Shown in pieces: positions 19,030 through 29,454 of a DNA stretch of 47,508 nucleotides. Below the pieces are notes generated by a model. That model did not search any database. It was not told the DNA's origin and saw only the letters and a program-made list of their open reading frames with translations. A program made the position numbers and the translations under genes. Position 1 is the stretch's first letter; each line of letters starts with the position of its first letter. The stretch comes from an uncultured Thiohalocapsa sp. (lineage in GTDB: Bacteria; Pseudomonadota; Gammaproteobacteria; Chromatiales; Chromatiaceae). The stretch is from NCBI RefSeq assembly GCF_913063425.1, contig NZ_CAJXYK010000048.1, positions 1 to 47,508 of the forward strand, given 5' to 3'.

Positions 19030-19532
19030 TCAAGCGTCGGGCGGTTGCTCGTCGCCCGTGAGTGCGTCCTGCACCAACGCCACCTGGGCCGCCGTCGGCA
19101 GGGTGATGGGCACCTCGATGGCGTCCTCCGGCACGCTCAGGGCCTCGATCTGGCTCTGCAGCAGTGCCGGCGGCATGAAATGGTCCCGGCGCGCTGCGAG
19201 TCGCTGCCGCAGCTGCGCGGGAGTCCCCACCAGCAGCACGAACCGGACATCCCGCAGCCCGGCCGTGAGCCGGGTGCGGTAGCTGTCCTTGAGCGCCGAG
19301 CAGGCGAGCACCCTGTCCTTGCCGGCGGTGTCCTGCTCCCGCAACAGCCCGTGCAGCCGGTCGAGCCAGGGCCCGCGGTCGGCGTCGGTGAGGGGCTCGC
19401 CGCGGCGCATCTTGGCGATGTTCTGCGGCGGGTGGTGGTCATCGGCGTCGATGAAGCTGCAGCCGAGGGCTTCCGACAAGGCCCGGCCCAGGGTGCTCTT
19501 GCCGGCGCCGCTCACGCCCATGACGACCAGAA

Positions 19533-19536
<4 letters not shown>
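19030..19536 (-). CDS. gntK: Gluconokinase (GntK type)
   Basis: A 168-aa P-loop kinase that phosphorylates gluconate to 6-phosphogluconate. The Walker A motif GVSGAGKS is at residues 7-14 (start MILVVMGVSGAGKST). Family signatures include FIDADDHHPPQNIAKM with the substrate-binding DxDxxH stretch, GxPLTDADRGPWLDRL, ACSALKDSYR and HFMPPALLQSQIEAL. The ATG overlaps the purU stop by 4 bp (ATGA), implying translational coupling. The product feeds the pentose-phosphate or Entner-Doudoroff routes; no edd/eda genes are in the window. Confidence 0.94.
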
Positions 19537-20387
<851 letters not shown>

Positions 20388-20449
20388 GGGCTCGGCTCGC
20401 GGTTGCCGATGATCGGTCAGACGACCTGCTCTTCCAGCCGGGAGACCGG

Positions 20450-20932
20450 TCAGAAGGGCAGGGTGACCCGGTCCGGGAAGTCCGGCACCAGCGCGCTTCG
20501 CGCCAGCACCGCGTGGTTGTTGTGGAAAGTCATGGCACCGTCGGTGTCGCAGAGCCAGAACTCCTGCGCGCCGCGGGCGAAGTAGAGCTCCTTCTTCTCG
20601 TCCATCTCGGCGCGGGTGTTGGAATCGGACAGCACCTCGAAGACGATCTCCGGCGCCTCCGGGTAAGGGTTCGCGGCGCCGTGGCGGGCCAGGAAGTCCC
20701 GGCTTGTCCAGGCGACGTCCGCGACCTTGATGCCCGCGCTGGTGTCGATGCTGCATTCCGGAAACGCGGTGCCGCCGCGCGCATGGCGACCCAGCAGCGT
20801 CTGGATCTCCCCCTGCAACAGCGAATGTCGATTGGACGCCGGACTCATCACGATATGTCCCCAACGGTCGGTCTCCAGCTTGAAGGGGAGATCCTTCAGT
20901 GCCGGGTGTGAGCAGATCTCGTGCCAGTTCAT
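20450..20932 (-). CDS. Uma2-family (DUF820) restriction-endonuclease-like protein
   Basis: A 160-aa protein with the PD-(D/E)XK fold of the Uma2 family, very abundant in cyanobacteria and some gammaproteobacteria and of unknown biological role. The candidate catalytic residues are Asp72 (KVADVAW), Glu99 (EIVFEVLSDSN) and Lys113/Lys114 (EKKELYFARGAQEFWLCD). The start MNWHEICSHPAL at 20932 fits the family; upstream codons look non-coding. It is slightly shorter than the usual 180-200 residues, lacking some of the N-terminus. It sits 62 bp upstream of purU on the same strand, but a functional link is not evident. Confidence 0.85.
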   Translation of the reverse strand: MNWHEICSHPALKDLPFKLETDRWGHIVMSPASNRHSLLQGEIQTLLGRHARGGTAFPECSIDTSAGIKVADVAWTSRDFLARHGAANPYPEAPEIVFEVLSDSNTRAEMDEKKELYFARGAQEFWLCDTDGAMTFHNNHAVLARSALVPDFPDRVTLPF

Positions 20933-21263
20933 TGCCCATGCTCCGCAAGCGTGCAGCCGATACCCATCATAGCGGGCGCTTGAGTGCTTGGCACCCTGGT
21001 CGGCCCGCTGCGATCCGAGGCCGTTGGTGTGCAGTGGGGCAGGCGCCGGGCGGACAGGGCACAAGGTCCGATCCGGTTCGCAATGCCTGCCGACTCTCCC
21101 CGGCGCCATTGCGCGGGCTCAAGAAAAGCCGCCGCCAGCGCGCTCGCATCCCGTCGTCGCGGTTACCTTGTACGCACACCGGCCGTGGCCCCACGCGGGC
21201 GGTCGCCGCCGGCAGCCGGCCACGGGCGCCGTCAACCACACCGCACACGAGGACGCCAGCTTC
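20933..21263. other. Divergent intergenic region
   Basis: This 331-bp stretch lies between the Uma2 gene (minus) and the M28 peptidase gene (plus). It should hold both promoters. I see no confident -35/-10 element, repeat or RNA gene. Confidence 0.4.
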
Positions 21264-22304
21264 ATGCACAGACTGCTGTTACCGGGCGCCGCGCTGGCGC
21301 TCGCGCTGCTCGCCGCACCGTCCCAGGGCGCACCCATGGTCGCCTCGATTCTGGACGGGCTCTCCCACGACCGCTTTCAGGAGCACGTGGAAGCGCTCGA
21401 GGGCCTCGGCACCCGCTACTACGCGGCACCAGAGAACGCGGTCGCCACCGACTACCTGTTCGACGCCTTCGCCGGCTTCGGGCTCCAGGTCGCCGAGCAC
21501 GCCTTCAGGTACAACGGGCACGATCTGGCCAATGTCGAGGCGACGCTGCCCGGCCTGACCCGGCCCGATGACATCTTCATCATCGGTGCGCACTTCGACT
21601 CCATCGCCTCGCGCAGCGCGGGCAACCCGTCCATGACCGATGCCCCCGGCGCGGACGACAACGCCAGCGGCACCGCAGGCCTGCTGGAGGTGGCCCGTGT
21701 GCTGAGCCCCTACGCCTTCGACGCCACCATCCGCTTCATCGGCTTCAATGCCGAAGAGCAGGGCATGCGGGGCAGCTATGCCTATGCCGCCGACGCCAAG
21801 GCCGCGGGCGAGCGCATCCGCGGCATGATCAGCCTGGACATGATCGGCTATCCGGACATCGATCCGGCCAACGACCTGGACCTGCTCGGCGACCGCTGGA
21901 TCGTGGACGCCTTCCTCGCCAACGTCGATGCCTTCACTGGGCTTACCGGCACGGCGCACTACACCGACCCGCGCTACAGCGACCACGAGCCCTTTGCCGC
22001 CTCCCGCTACCCAGGCTCCGCCTCCATGCTCGCCATCGACGCCGAGCCGGGCAGGATCTGGAGCAGCAACCCCTATTACCACACCGTCAACGACACCTCC
22101 GATCTGCTCGACTACGACTTCGCACTGGAAGTCACCCGCGCCGCCGCCGCGACCATGCTGTCGCTCGCGGTGCTCGACCCGAGCTCTGTGCCGGTGCCGG
22201 GCACCTGGTTACTGGTGGGGCTGGGGTTGTTGGGCCTTGGGGCGGGGCGTTGGGCTTGGACGCTCGATCCACAGGCTCAGCGCTTGAGCCACCGCCCGCG
22301 CTAG
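21264..22304 (+). CDS. Secreted M28 zinc peptidase with a PEP-CTERM-like tail
   Basis: A 346-aa protein. A signal peptide (residues 1-22, MHRLLLPGAALALALLAAPSQG) precedes an M28 aminopeptidase domain whose di-zinc ligands are visible: His110 (AHFDS), Asp131/Asp132 (GADDNASG), Glu164/Glu165 (NAEEQG), Asp192 (LDMIGYPD) and His273 (YYHTVNDTSD). The C-terminus has VPVPGT (309-314) followed by a hydrophobic helix and Arg, the layout of a PEP-CTERM exosortase signal. The final basic cluster is weak (GRWAW) and an extra 18 residues follow. The protein is probably exported and processed or anchored at the envelope. The last 50 bp lie before the recC start; ATG 21264 is the only one that gives the signal peptide. 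Confidence 0.85.
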   Translation: MHRLLLPGAALALALLAAPSQGAPMVASILDGLSHDRFQEHVEALEGLGTRYYAAPENAVATDYLFDAFAGFGLQVAEHAFRYNGHDLANVEATLPGLTRPDDIFIIGAHFDSIASRSAGNPSMTDAPGADDNASGTAGLLEVARVLSPYAFDATIRFIGFNAEEQGMRGSYAYAADAKAAGERIRGMISLDMIGYPDIDPANDLDLLGDRWIVDAFLANVDAFTGLTGTAHYTDPRYSDHEPFAASRYPGSASMLAIDAEPGRIWSSNPYYHTVNDTSDLLDYDFALEVTRAAAATMLSLAVLDPSSVPVPGTWLLVGLGLLGLGAGRWAWTLDPQAQRLSHRPR

Positions 22305-22354
22305 ACTCCCCGCAGCTCCACCAACAGCGACTGCCCGAGCCGCCGCGCCCCCGC

Positions 22355-25300
22355 ATGCTCACCGTCATCCGCTCCAACCGCGTCGAGCAGCTGCTCGCCG
22401 AGCTGGCCCGGCAACTGGTGGCTGCGCCGCCTGCGTCCGTGCTCACACCGGCCACCGTGGTGGCCGCGAGCCCCGCCATGGCGCGCTGGGTGAATCTCAG
22501 GCTCGCCGAGGTGTGCGGCGTCGCGGCGAATCTGGACTATCCGCTGCCGGCCAGCTTCGTCTGGCGCCTGGCCCGCGGGCTGCTGAACGACCTGCCGGAC
22601 ACCGATCCGCTGACGCTGGACGCCATGGCCTGGCAGGTCTTCGCCGAGCTGCCGGCGCTGCTGTCGGAGCCGGCGTTTGCCCCCCTGCAACGCTATCTGC
22701 AAGGCGACACGGACGGGCGCAAGCGCTGGCAGCTCGCGGCGCGCATCGCCGATGTCTTCGACCGCTGCCAGCTCTATCGCCCGGCGCTGATCCGCGCCTG
22801 GACCCAGGGCCGCGAGGCCGACGAGCCTGACGCGGCCAATGCCGAGCCCTGGCAAGGGGCGCTCTGGCGGCGGCTGGTGGCGGATCGCGAGCGGCAGCAG
22901 CGGGTCGCGGTGCTGGACCGGCTCCTGGAGGCGCTTGCGCAGCCGCAGGCCCCAGTCAGCCTGCCGGAGCGGGTGGCGGTCTTCGCCGTCTCCAGCCTGC
23001 CGCCGGTGCTGGTGCAGGTGTTCCAGGCCCTTGCCCGTCACAGCGATGTGGATGTCTACCTGCACACGCCGACGGCGGAGTTCTGGTCCGACCTGGTGTC
23101 GCAGAAGAGCCTCGCCCGCAAGCGCCTGCTGCGACCGGACGAGGCCGATCTGTGGGAGGCGGGCAACCCCCTGCTCGGCTCCTGGGGCCGCCAGGGCCAG
23201 GCGCTGCAGGATCTGCTGTTGCAGGACGAAGCGCCGCTGGAGGACCGGGATGCCTATGTCAGCGAGTGGCCCGACACCCTGCTGGGCCGGATACAACGGG
23301 ACCTGTTCGGGCTGACGGCGGTGCCGGTGCCGCACCAGCGTACAGCCGCAGTGGCCGATGACTCCGTGCAGGTCCACCTCTGCCACAGCCCGGCGCGCGA
23401 GTGTCAGGTGCTGCACGACAGCCTGCTGGCCCTGTTCGAGGCGAAGCCGGACCTGCGCCCGGAAGATGTCCTCGTGATGGTGCCGGACATCGCCCGCTAC
23501 GCCCCGGACATCGCTGCCGTCTTCGATCAACACCCTGGGGATGCTGGGGTCGGCGACGCGGAGGCCGACACCGGCGCGCCCTGCATCCCCTGGAATCTCT
23601 CCGACATTGCGGTTGCCGACGAGCACCCGCTGGTGCGCGTGTTCCTGCGCCTGCTGGCGCTGCCGGAGAGCCGCTTCACCCAGTCCGAGGTGCTGTCCTA
23701 CCTGGACGTGCCGGAGCTGGCGGCGCAGTTCGGCCTCGATGACGACGCCGTGGCCCGGGTGCGGGACTGGCTCGCGGCGTCCAACCTGCGCTGGGGCCTG
23801 GACGGCGCCCACAAGGCCGGGCTCCAGCTGCCGGAGACCGAGCAGAACACCTGGGCCCAGGCCGAGGCGCGGCTGTTCGCCGGCTATGCCCTGGGCGGCA
23901 GCGAGGGCTTCGCCGGCATCGCGCCGGTGGCCGGCGTGGAAGGAGCGGGCGCGGCGGCGCTCGGCGGCTTCTGGCGGCTCTTCGACTGCCTGCGCGATGC
24001 CGCCCGCCGTCTCGCCGAGCCCCGCAGCGCCCGGGACTGGCAGCGCGAGCTGGGTCGGCTCATCGCGGACTTCTTCGGCGAGCGGGACGACCCGGACGGC
24101 CGGCTCCAGCGCATCCGCGATGCCGTCGCCGAGCTCGCCGAGCAGGCCGCCGACGTCGGTGAGCGCCTGAGCCCGGCCCTGGTGCGCACCTGGCTCACCG
24201 AGCGCGCCGGCGGCACCGCCACCGAGCGCCGCGGCGGCCGCTGGTTCTCGGGTGGCGTGACCTTCTGCGGCATGCGCCCGCTGCGCAGCCTGCCGTTTGA
24301 GGTCATCTGCGTGCTCGGCCTGAACGACGATGCCTTCCCGCGCCGGGACCGCCCGGTTGAATTCGACCCCCTGCGCCGCGCCTGGCGCCCGGGTGACCCA
24401 CGCAAGGCGGACGAGGACCGGTACCTGTTCCTGGAGACGCTGCTCGGCGCCCGCCGGCGGCTGTACCTGAGCTGTGTCGGCCAGGATATCCGCAGCAACC
24501 AGCCGCGCCAGCCGTCGGTGCTGCTGCGGGAGCTCATGGACCACCTGGACCAATACTTCGTCGCCGCCGAGGGCGAGCAGCCGCTGAGTCAAGCCGTCAC
24601 CCGCGTCCACCCGCTCCAACCCTTCAGCCCGGCCCGGTTCGCGCCCGAGCACCGGAGCTTCGACGCGGACTGGTGTCGGGTCGCCCGGCAGGTGCAGCAG
24701 GGCGACGCCGTGCGCGAGGCGCCGGCCCCTGTGGACTGGCCCACCGAGCCGCTGCCCGCGCCGCCCGAGGCCATGCGGGAAGTCACTCTGACGCAGCTCG
24801 AGCGCTTCCTCGTGCACCCGGTGAAGCACTTCGTGCAGACCCGCCTCGGCGTCCACCTGTTCGAGACAGAGCCCGAGCCCGACGACGAGCCCTTTGCGCT
24901 GGACCGTCTCGCCGGCTGGCAGCTCAAGACGCGGCTCGTGGAAGACCGGCTCGCGGGCCGGGCTGCCACGTTCGACCGACTGGCCGCCGAGGGCGTCCTG
25001 CCCCACGGCGCCTTGGGTGCCCTGACGCTGGAGCAGGAGCAGCAGGGCCTTGCCGGGCTTGCCGAAGACCTGGCGCCTTACTGCGGCCAGACCGCCGCCC
25101 GGCTGGCCCTGGACCTGACCTGTGCCGACGGCCCCGCCGGCCCCTGGCGGCTCACCGGACAGGTGGACGGGCTGTATCCGGAGCTCGGTCTCATGCGCTG
25201 GCGCGCGGGCAAGCTGCGCGGCGAGGACCGGCTCAGGCTCTGGCTTGCGCACCTGGCGCGCTGGGCCGAGGCGGATGCGAACCTGGTGAGCGAGCCTGAG

Positions 25301-25681
25301 CCCTCCCTACTGTTTGGCGAGACAGGCCGCTTCCTGGTCGCCGATCCCCTGCCGCAGGCCGAGGCCCGCGCCCGGCTCTGTGAGCTGGTGTCGCTGTACC
25401 GGCAGGGCGTGCAGCGCCCGCTGCCCATCTTCCGCAAGGCCAGCTTCGCCTTTGCGGAGCGCTGGGATGATGACGACGAAAACGCACAGAACCGCGCCCA
25501 CAGCGCGGCGATGACCGCCTGGGAGGGCAACAGCTTCAATGACATCCCCGGCGACCGCGACGATGGCTATGTCCAGCTGGTGCTCCGGGACGTGACCGGC
25601 GACCCGCTGGCCCACCCCGAGTTTGCCCGCCTGGCGCTGGCCCTCTACGGCCCCGTACTGGCGGCAGGAGCGGATGCATGA
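22355..25681 (+). CDS. recC: Exodeoxyribonuclease V, gamma subunit
   Basis: A 1108-aa protein, close to the usual RecC length. RecC is the Chi-recognising scaffold of the RecBCD helicase-nuclease, which processes double-strand ends for recombination and degrades phage DNA. The start MLTVIRSNRVEQLLAELA is typical; an upstream in-frame ATG at 22250 would overlap the peptidase gene and adds non-family sequence. Recognisable segments include VVAASPAMARWVNLRLAE, the degenerate helicase-like core (DVLVMVPDIARYAPDI), ITFCGMRPLRSLPFEVICVLGLND-type sequence, and FPRRDRPVEFDPL. The stop overlaps the recB ATG by 4 bp. The order recC-recB-recD without an intervening ptrA differs from E. coli. Confidence 0.95.
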   Translation: MLTVIRSNRVEQLLAELARQLVAAPPASVLTPATVVAASPAMARWVNLRLAEVCGVAANLDYPLPASFVWRLARGLLNDLPDTDPLTLDAMAWQVFAELPALLSEPAFAPLQRYLQGDTDGRKRWQLAARIADVFDRCQLYRPALIRAWTQGREADEPDAANAEPWQGALWRRLVADRERQQRVAVLDRLLEALAQPQAPVSLPERVAVFAVSSLPPVLVQVFQALARHSDVDVYLHTPTAEFWSDLVSQKSLARKRLLRPDEADLWEAGNPLLGSWGRQGQALQDLLLQDEAPLEDRDAYVSEWPDTLLGRIQRDLFGLTAVPVPHQRTAAVADDSVQVHLCHSPARECQVLHDSLLALFEAKPDLRPEDVLVMVPDIARYAPDIAAVFDQHPGDAGVGDAEADTGAPCIPWNLSDIAVADEHPLVRVFLRLLALPESRFTQSEVLSYLDVPELAAQFGLDDDAVARVRDWLAASNLRWGLDGAHKAGLQLPETEQNTWAQAEARLFAGYALGGSEGFAGIAPVAGVEGAGAAALGGFWRLFDCLRDAARRLAEPRSARDWQRELGRLIADFFGERDDPDGRLQRIRDAVAELAEQAADVGERLSPALVRTWLTERAGGTATERRGGRWFSGGVTFCGMRPLRSLPFEVICVLGLNDDAFPRRDRPVEFDPLRRAWRPGDPRKADEDRYLFLETLLGARRRLYLSCVGQDIRSNQPRQPSVLLRELMDHLDQYFVAAEGEQPLSQAVTRVHPLQPFSPARFAPEHRSFDADWCRVARQVQQGDAVREAPAPVDWPTEPLPAPPEAMREVTLTQLERFLVHPVKHFVQTRLGVHLFETEPEPDDEPFALDRLAGWQLKTRLVEDRLAGRAATFDRLAAEGVLPHGALGALTLEQEQQGLAGLAEDLAPYCGQTAARLALDLTCADGPAGPWRLTGQVDGLYPELGLMRWRAGKLRGEDRLRLWLAHLARWAEADANLVSEPEPSLLFGETGRFLVADPLPQAEARARLCELVSLYRQGVQRPLPIFRKASFAFAERWDDDDENAQNRAHSAAMTAWEGNSFNDIPGDRDDGYVQLVLRDVTGDPLAHPEFARLALALYGPVLAAGADA

Positions 25682-28600
25682 GCCAAAACGCCCTGGACAA
25701 TGCGGCCATGCTCGCCTTCCCGCTCACCGGCGCGCACCTCATCGAGGCCAGCGCCGGCACCGGCAAGACCTACAGCATCGCCAACCTCTATCTGCGCCAG
25801 ATCCTGGACGGGCGCGACGTGGGCGAGGTGCTGGTGGTCACCTTCACCAACGCGGCCACGGATGAGCTGCGCGGGCGCCTGCGGGCGCGGCTCTTCGAGG
25901 CCCTGTCGCTGCTGGAGCACGGCGGCACGAGCGAGGACGAATTCCTGCAGCGGCTGGCGGAACAGCTGCGCGCCGGACCGGAGCTTGCGGTCGCCATCCG
26001 CCGGCTGCGGCTCGCCGTGCGTGCCATGGACGAGGCCGCCGTGCTCAGCATCCACGGCTTCTGCCAGCGTGCCCTGACGGAGTTTGCCTTCAACAGCGGG
26101 CAGGGCTTCGGGCTCGAAGTCCTCACCGACGACAGTGGCCTCTGGCGCACCGCCGTGCAGGACTGGTGGCGGCGCACGGCCTATTCGCTGAGCGCCGCCA
26201 GGGCCGAGCTGTTCGAGTCCGCGGTGGGGAACCTGGAGGCTTTCCGCCGGCAACTGAAGCCGCTGCTCGCCAACCCGGAGCCCAAGCTGCTGCCGGCGGC
26301 GGGTGAGGTGGCCGGCGCGCTCGCCCGCTTCGACGCGCTTCTGGCGGAGCTGGCGGAGATAGCAGCCACGTGGCGCGCGGACCGCAACCGGCTCTTTAAG
26401 GCCCTGATCGACAGCAAGGCCCTGAAGCGCGCCCAGAAGACACCCTTCCACCTGGATGTGCTCGCAGCGACCTTTGCCGAGCTCGACGAATACCTGGCGG
26501 GCGACCCGGTGCGACCACCGCCGCCGTGCTTCGAGGCCCTGGACGCCACCGTCATCCAGGCCCAGCTCAAGAAGAACAAGACCGACCCGGCCCTGGACGA
26601 CCCCTTCTTCACCCGCTGTGCCGAGGTCCGTGCCGCGTTGCAGGATCTCCGCCGCGACCTCCGCGCCGCGGCCCTCGCCGACGCCGCCGTCTTCGCCCGG
26701 CGGCAGGTGCAGCAGGCCAAGACGGACGGCGGACTCCTGTCATACGACGACATGTTGACGCATCTGCGCGAGGCGCTAAGAGGCGAGGGCGGTCAGGCGC
26801 TCGCCGCCGCCGTCACCGAGCGCTTCCCGGTGGCCATGATCGACGAGTTCCAGGATACGGACCCGCTGCAGTGGGGCATCTTCGAGCGGCTCTACCTGGA
26901 TGGGCCGGGCGAAGGTCTGTTGCTTATCGGCGACCCCAAACAGGCCATCTACAGCTTCCGCGGCGGCGACATCTTCACCTACATGGCCGCGCAGCAGCGC
27001 CTGGATGGCGAGGCCCGCTGGACCCTGCGCCAGAACTGGCGCTCCACGCCGGCGGTGGTGCAGGCGGTGAACGCCGTCTTCTCGCGCCGCGAGCAGGACG
27101 CCTTCGTCTTCGGCGACACCATCGGCTTCGCGCCCAGCGAGGCGGCGGACAAGGCGCATCGCTGGCTGGTGGACGGCGGCGCAGACCGCTCGGCGCTCAC
27201 GCTCTGGACCGTGCCGCCGGTGCCGGACAAGAAGGGCGAGCCGAAGCCCCCGAGCAAGGACGACGCCACGGCGATGGCCCACGCCGCCGTCGCCGACGAG
27301 ATCGTGCGGCTGCTGGCGGGTGCCCGCGCCGGGAGCGTCCGCCTGGTCAAACGGGATGCCGACGGCAAGGAGCACGAAGCACGTGCGCTGCAACCAAAGG
27401 ATATCGCCGTACTGGTTCGCACCCGCCACGACGGCACCAGGCTGCGCCAGGTCTTGCTGGAGCGTGGCATCAACGCCGTCTCCGTGGCCCGCGACAGCGT
27501 CTATGCGAGCGACGAGGCCGCGGCCCTGGAACCGCTGCTGGCGGCGGCCCTGGACCCGCGCGAGCGCCGGCTCGCCCGCCAGGCCCTGGCCTCGCCGCTG
27601 TTGGGGCTCGGCTATGCGGAGATCGGGCGCATCGCCGCCGACGAGCGCGCCTGGGCGGACTGGGTGGACCGCCTGCTCGCCCTGCACCAGTCCTGGCAGC
27701 GCCACGGCTTCATGGCCATGTTCCAGCAGCTGCTCTGGCGCACGGGTGTCGCCCCGGCCGACGGCATCGTCGCCGGCAGCGAGGCGCCCGCCGGCATCGC
27801 CGAGCGCCTTGCCGCCGGCGACGATGCCGAGCGCCGCCTCACCAACCTGCTGCACCTGGGCGAGCTGCTGCAGCAGGCGGCCCGCGCCGAGGCCGGCATG
27901 GACGCGCTGCTCGGCTGGTTTCGCAACCAACGCCGGGAGCAGCAGACGGAGCAGGCCGGCGACGAGCTGCAGCTGCGCCTGGAAAGCGATGCGGACCTGG
28001 TGCAGATCGTCACCATGCATGCCGCCAAGGGCCTGCAATACCCGGTGGTCTTCCTGCCGGATCTCTGGAACTGCAAGGTCACCAAGACCGACAGGCCGCT
28101 GCGCTTCCACCGGCAGGGCGATGCTGCGCTCTGCCTGGATATCGGCTCCGACGACCGTGATGCCCACCTGCACCTCGCCGAGCGCGAGCGCCTGGCCGAG
28201 GATGTGCGCCTGGCCTATGTGGCGCTGACCCGGGCCGAGTCGGCCGTCTATGTGGTCTGGGGTCGCGCCGGCAGCGCGAGTCACGGCGCCGATGCGAGCC
28301 GGGCGGCGCTCGGCTGGCTGCTGCATCCGCACCAGGACGCCGCCGCCCTCACCGGGGAGCCGCCGGATGCCTTCGCCGGTCTCGATGCGCTGGAGCCGGA
28401 CCTGCAGGCGCTGGCGGCGGCCGCGAACGGCGCCATCACCCTGGCCGAGCTGCCGCAGGCGCCGGTGGCCGGCCGACTGCCGGCCACCGCGGGCAGCGAG
28501 GCGCCCGCCGCCCGCACCTTCAGCGGCCGCATCGACACCCGCTGGCGCATCACCAGCTTCTCTGCCCTGACCCGCGACCTGCACGCGGTGCCCCCCGGGC

Positions 28601-29454
28601 TCGGCGAGCGCATCGATGACGAGTCCGCGGCGGCGCCGACAGACCCCGCAGCAGAGGTGCACGAGGCGCCGGCGGCACCGCCCGACGACGATCCGGCGCT
28701 GCGCTTCCCTGCGGGCAGCGACGTGGGCACCTTCCTGCATCTGCTGCTGGAGCATCTCGACTTCACCGGCGACATCGCCGCCCAAACCGAGCAGCTGAGC
28801 GCCCGCCACGCCGCGCGCTTCGGGCTCGACCACCGCCGCCATGGGCCGGACACGCGTCTGCTGACGCAGCGCGCGGTGGCTACACCGCTCGACGCCGACG
28901 GCTTTCGGCTCGCGGACCTGCCGGCAGAGCGCCGCCTCAACGAGCTGGCCTTCGACCTCGCCACGGACCGCGCGGATCTCGGCGCCCTGCAGCGGCTGCT
29001 GGCCGAGCATGCGGGTCAGCCCGTGCCGGCGCTCACCGCCGCGGACTTCGCCGGCATGGTGACCGGCGTCATCGACCTGGTGTTCGAGCACGCCGGGCGC
29101 TATTACGTCGCAGACTACAAGAGCAACCTGCTCGGGTCGCGCTTCGACGACTATGCCCCGGCTGCGCTGCGCGAGGCCGTCCTCGCGCGCCGCTACGACC
29201 TGCAGTATCTGCTCTACACCCTGGCGCTGCACCGCTACCTGGCCACCCGGCTGCCGGACTATGACCCGGCGCGTCACCTGGGCGGCGTCTACTACCTCTT
29301 CCTGCGCGGCATGCGCCCGCAGACGGGGCCTGCGCGCGGTGTGTTCTTCACCCAGCCCGAGCCCGGGCTCATCCATGCCCTGGACACGCAAGTGCTGCCT
29401 TGGGGCCATGCAGTGCAGCGCGCAGCGGGCGATGCCCGGGAGGGCGCCGCATGA
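25678..29454 (+). CDS. recB: Exodeoxyribonuclease V, beta subunit (helicase-nuclease)
   Basis: A 1258-aa protein. It is the 3'-5' helicase and the only nuclease of RecBCD. The UvrD-like motor has Walker A ASAGTGKT (24-31), LVVTFTNAAT, motif II IDEFQDTDPLQW (388-399), GDPKQAIYSFRGGDIFTY, the motif V region IVTMHAAKGLQYPVVFLP and RLAYVALTRAE. The C-terminal nuclease domain has Asp1133 (GVIDLVF) and Asp1146/Lys1148 (VADYKSN), matching the catalytic residues of E. coli RecB. An N-terminal Met-Ser-Gln leader and the ATGA overlap with recC fix the start. The stop overlaps the recD start by 4 bp. Confidence 0.97.
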   Translation: MSQNALDNAAMLAFPLTGAHLIEASAGTGKTYSIANLYLRQILDGRDVGEVLVVTFTNAATDELRGRLRARLFEALSLLEHGGTSEDEFLQRLAEQLRAGPELAVAIRRLRLAVRAMDEAAVLSIHGFCQRALTEFAFNSGQGFGLEVLTDDSGLWRTAVQDWWRRTAYSLSAARAELFESAVGNLEAFRRQLKPLLANPEPKLLPAAGEVAGALARFDALLAELAEIAATWRADRNRLFKALIDSKALKRAQKTPFHLDVLAATFAELDEYLAGDPVRPPPPCFEALDATVIQAQLKKNKTDPALDDPFFTRCAEVRAALQDLRRDLRAAALADAAVFARRQVQQAKTDGGLLSYDDMLTHLREALRGEGGQALAAAVTERFPVAMIDEFQDTDPLQWGIFERLYLDGPGEGLLLIGDPKQAIYSFRGGDIFTYMAAQQRLDGEARWTLRQNWRSTPAVVQAVNAVFSRREQDAFVFGDTIGFAPSEAADKAHRWLVDGGADRSALTLWTVPPVPDKKGEPKPPSKDDATAMAHAAVADEIVRLLAGARAGSVRLVKRDADGKEHEARALQPKDIAVLVRTRHDGTRLRQVLLERGINAVSVARDSVYASDEAAALEPLLAAALDPRERRLARQALASPLLGLGYAEIGRIAADERAWADWVDRLLALHQSWQRHGFMAMFQQLLWRTGVAPADGIVAGSEAPAGIAERLAAGDDAERRLTNLLHLGELLQQAARAEAGMDALLGWFRNQRREQQTEQAGDELQLRLESDADLVQIVTMHAAKGLQYPVVFLPDLWNCKVTKTDRPLRFHRQGDAALCLDIGSDDRDAHLHLAERERLAEDVRLAYVALTRAESAVYVVWGRAGSASHGADASRAALGWLLHPHQDAAALTGEPPDAFAGLDALEPDLQALAAAANGAITLAELPQAPVAGRLPATAGSEAPAARTFSGRIDTRWRITSFSALTRDLHAVPPGLGERIDDESAAAPTDPAAEVHEAPAAPPDDDPALRFPAGSDVGTFLHLLLEHLDFTGDIAAQTEQLSARHAARFGLDHRRHGPDTRLLTQRAVATPLDADGFRLADLPAERRLNELAFDLATDRADLGALQRLLAEHAGQPVPALTAADFAGMVTGVIDLVFEHAGRYYVADYKSNLLGSRFDDYAPAALREAVLARRYDLQYLLYTLALHRYLATRLPDYDPARHLGGVYYLFLRGMRPQTGPARGVFFTQPEPGLIHALDTQVLPWGHAVQRAAGDAREGAA

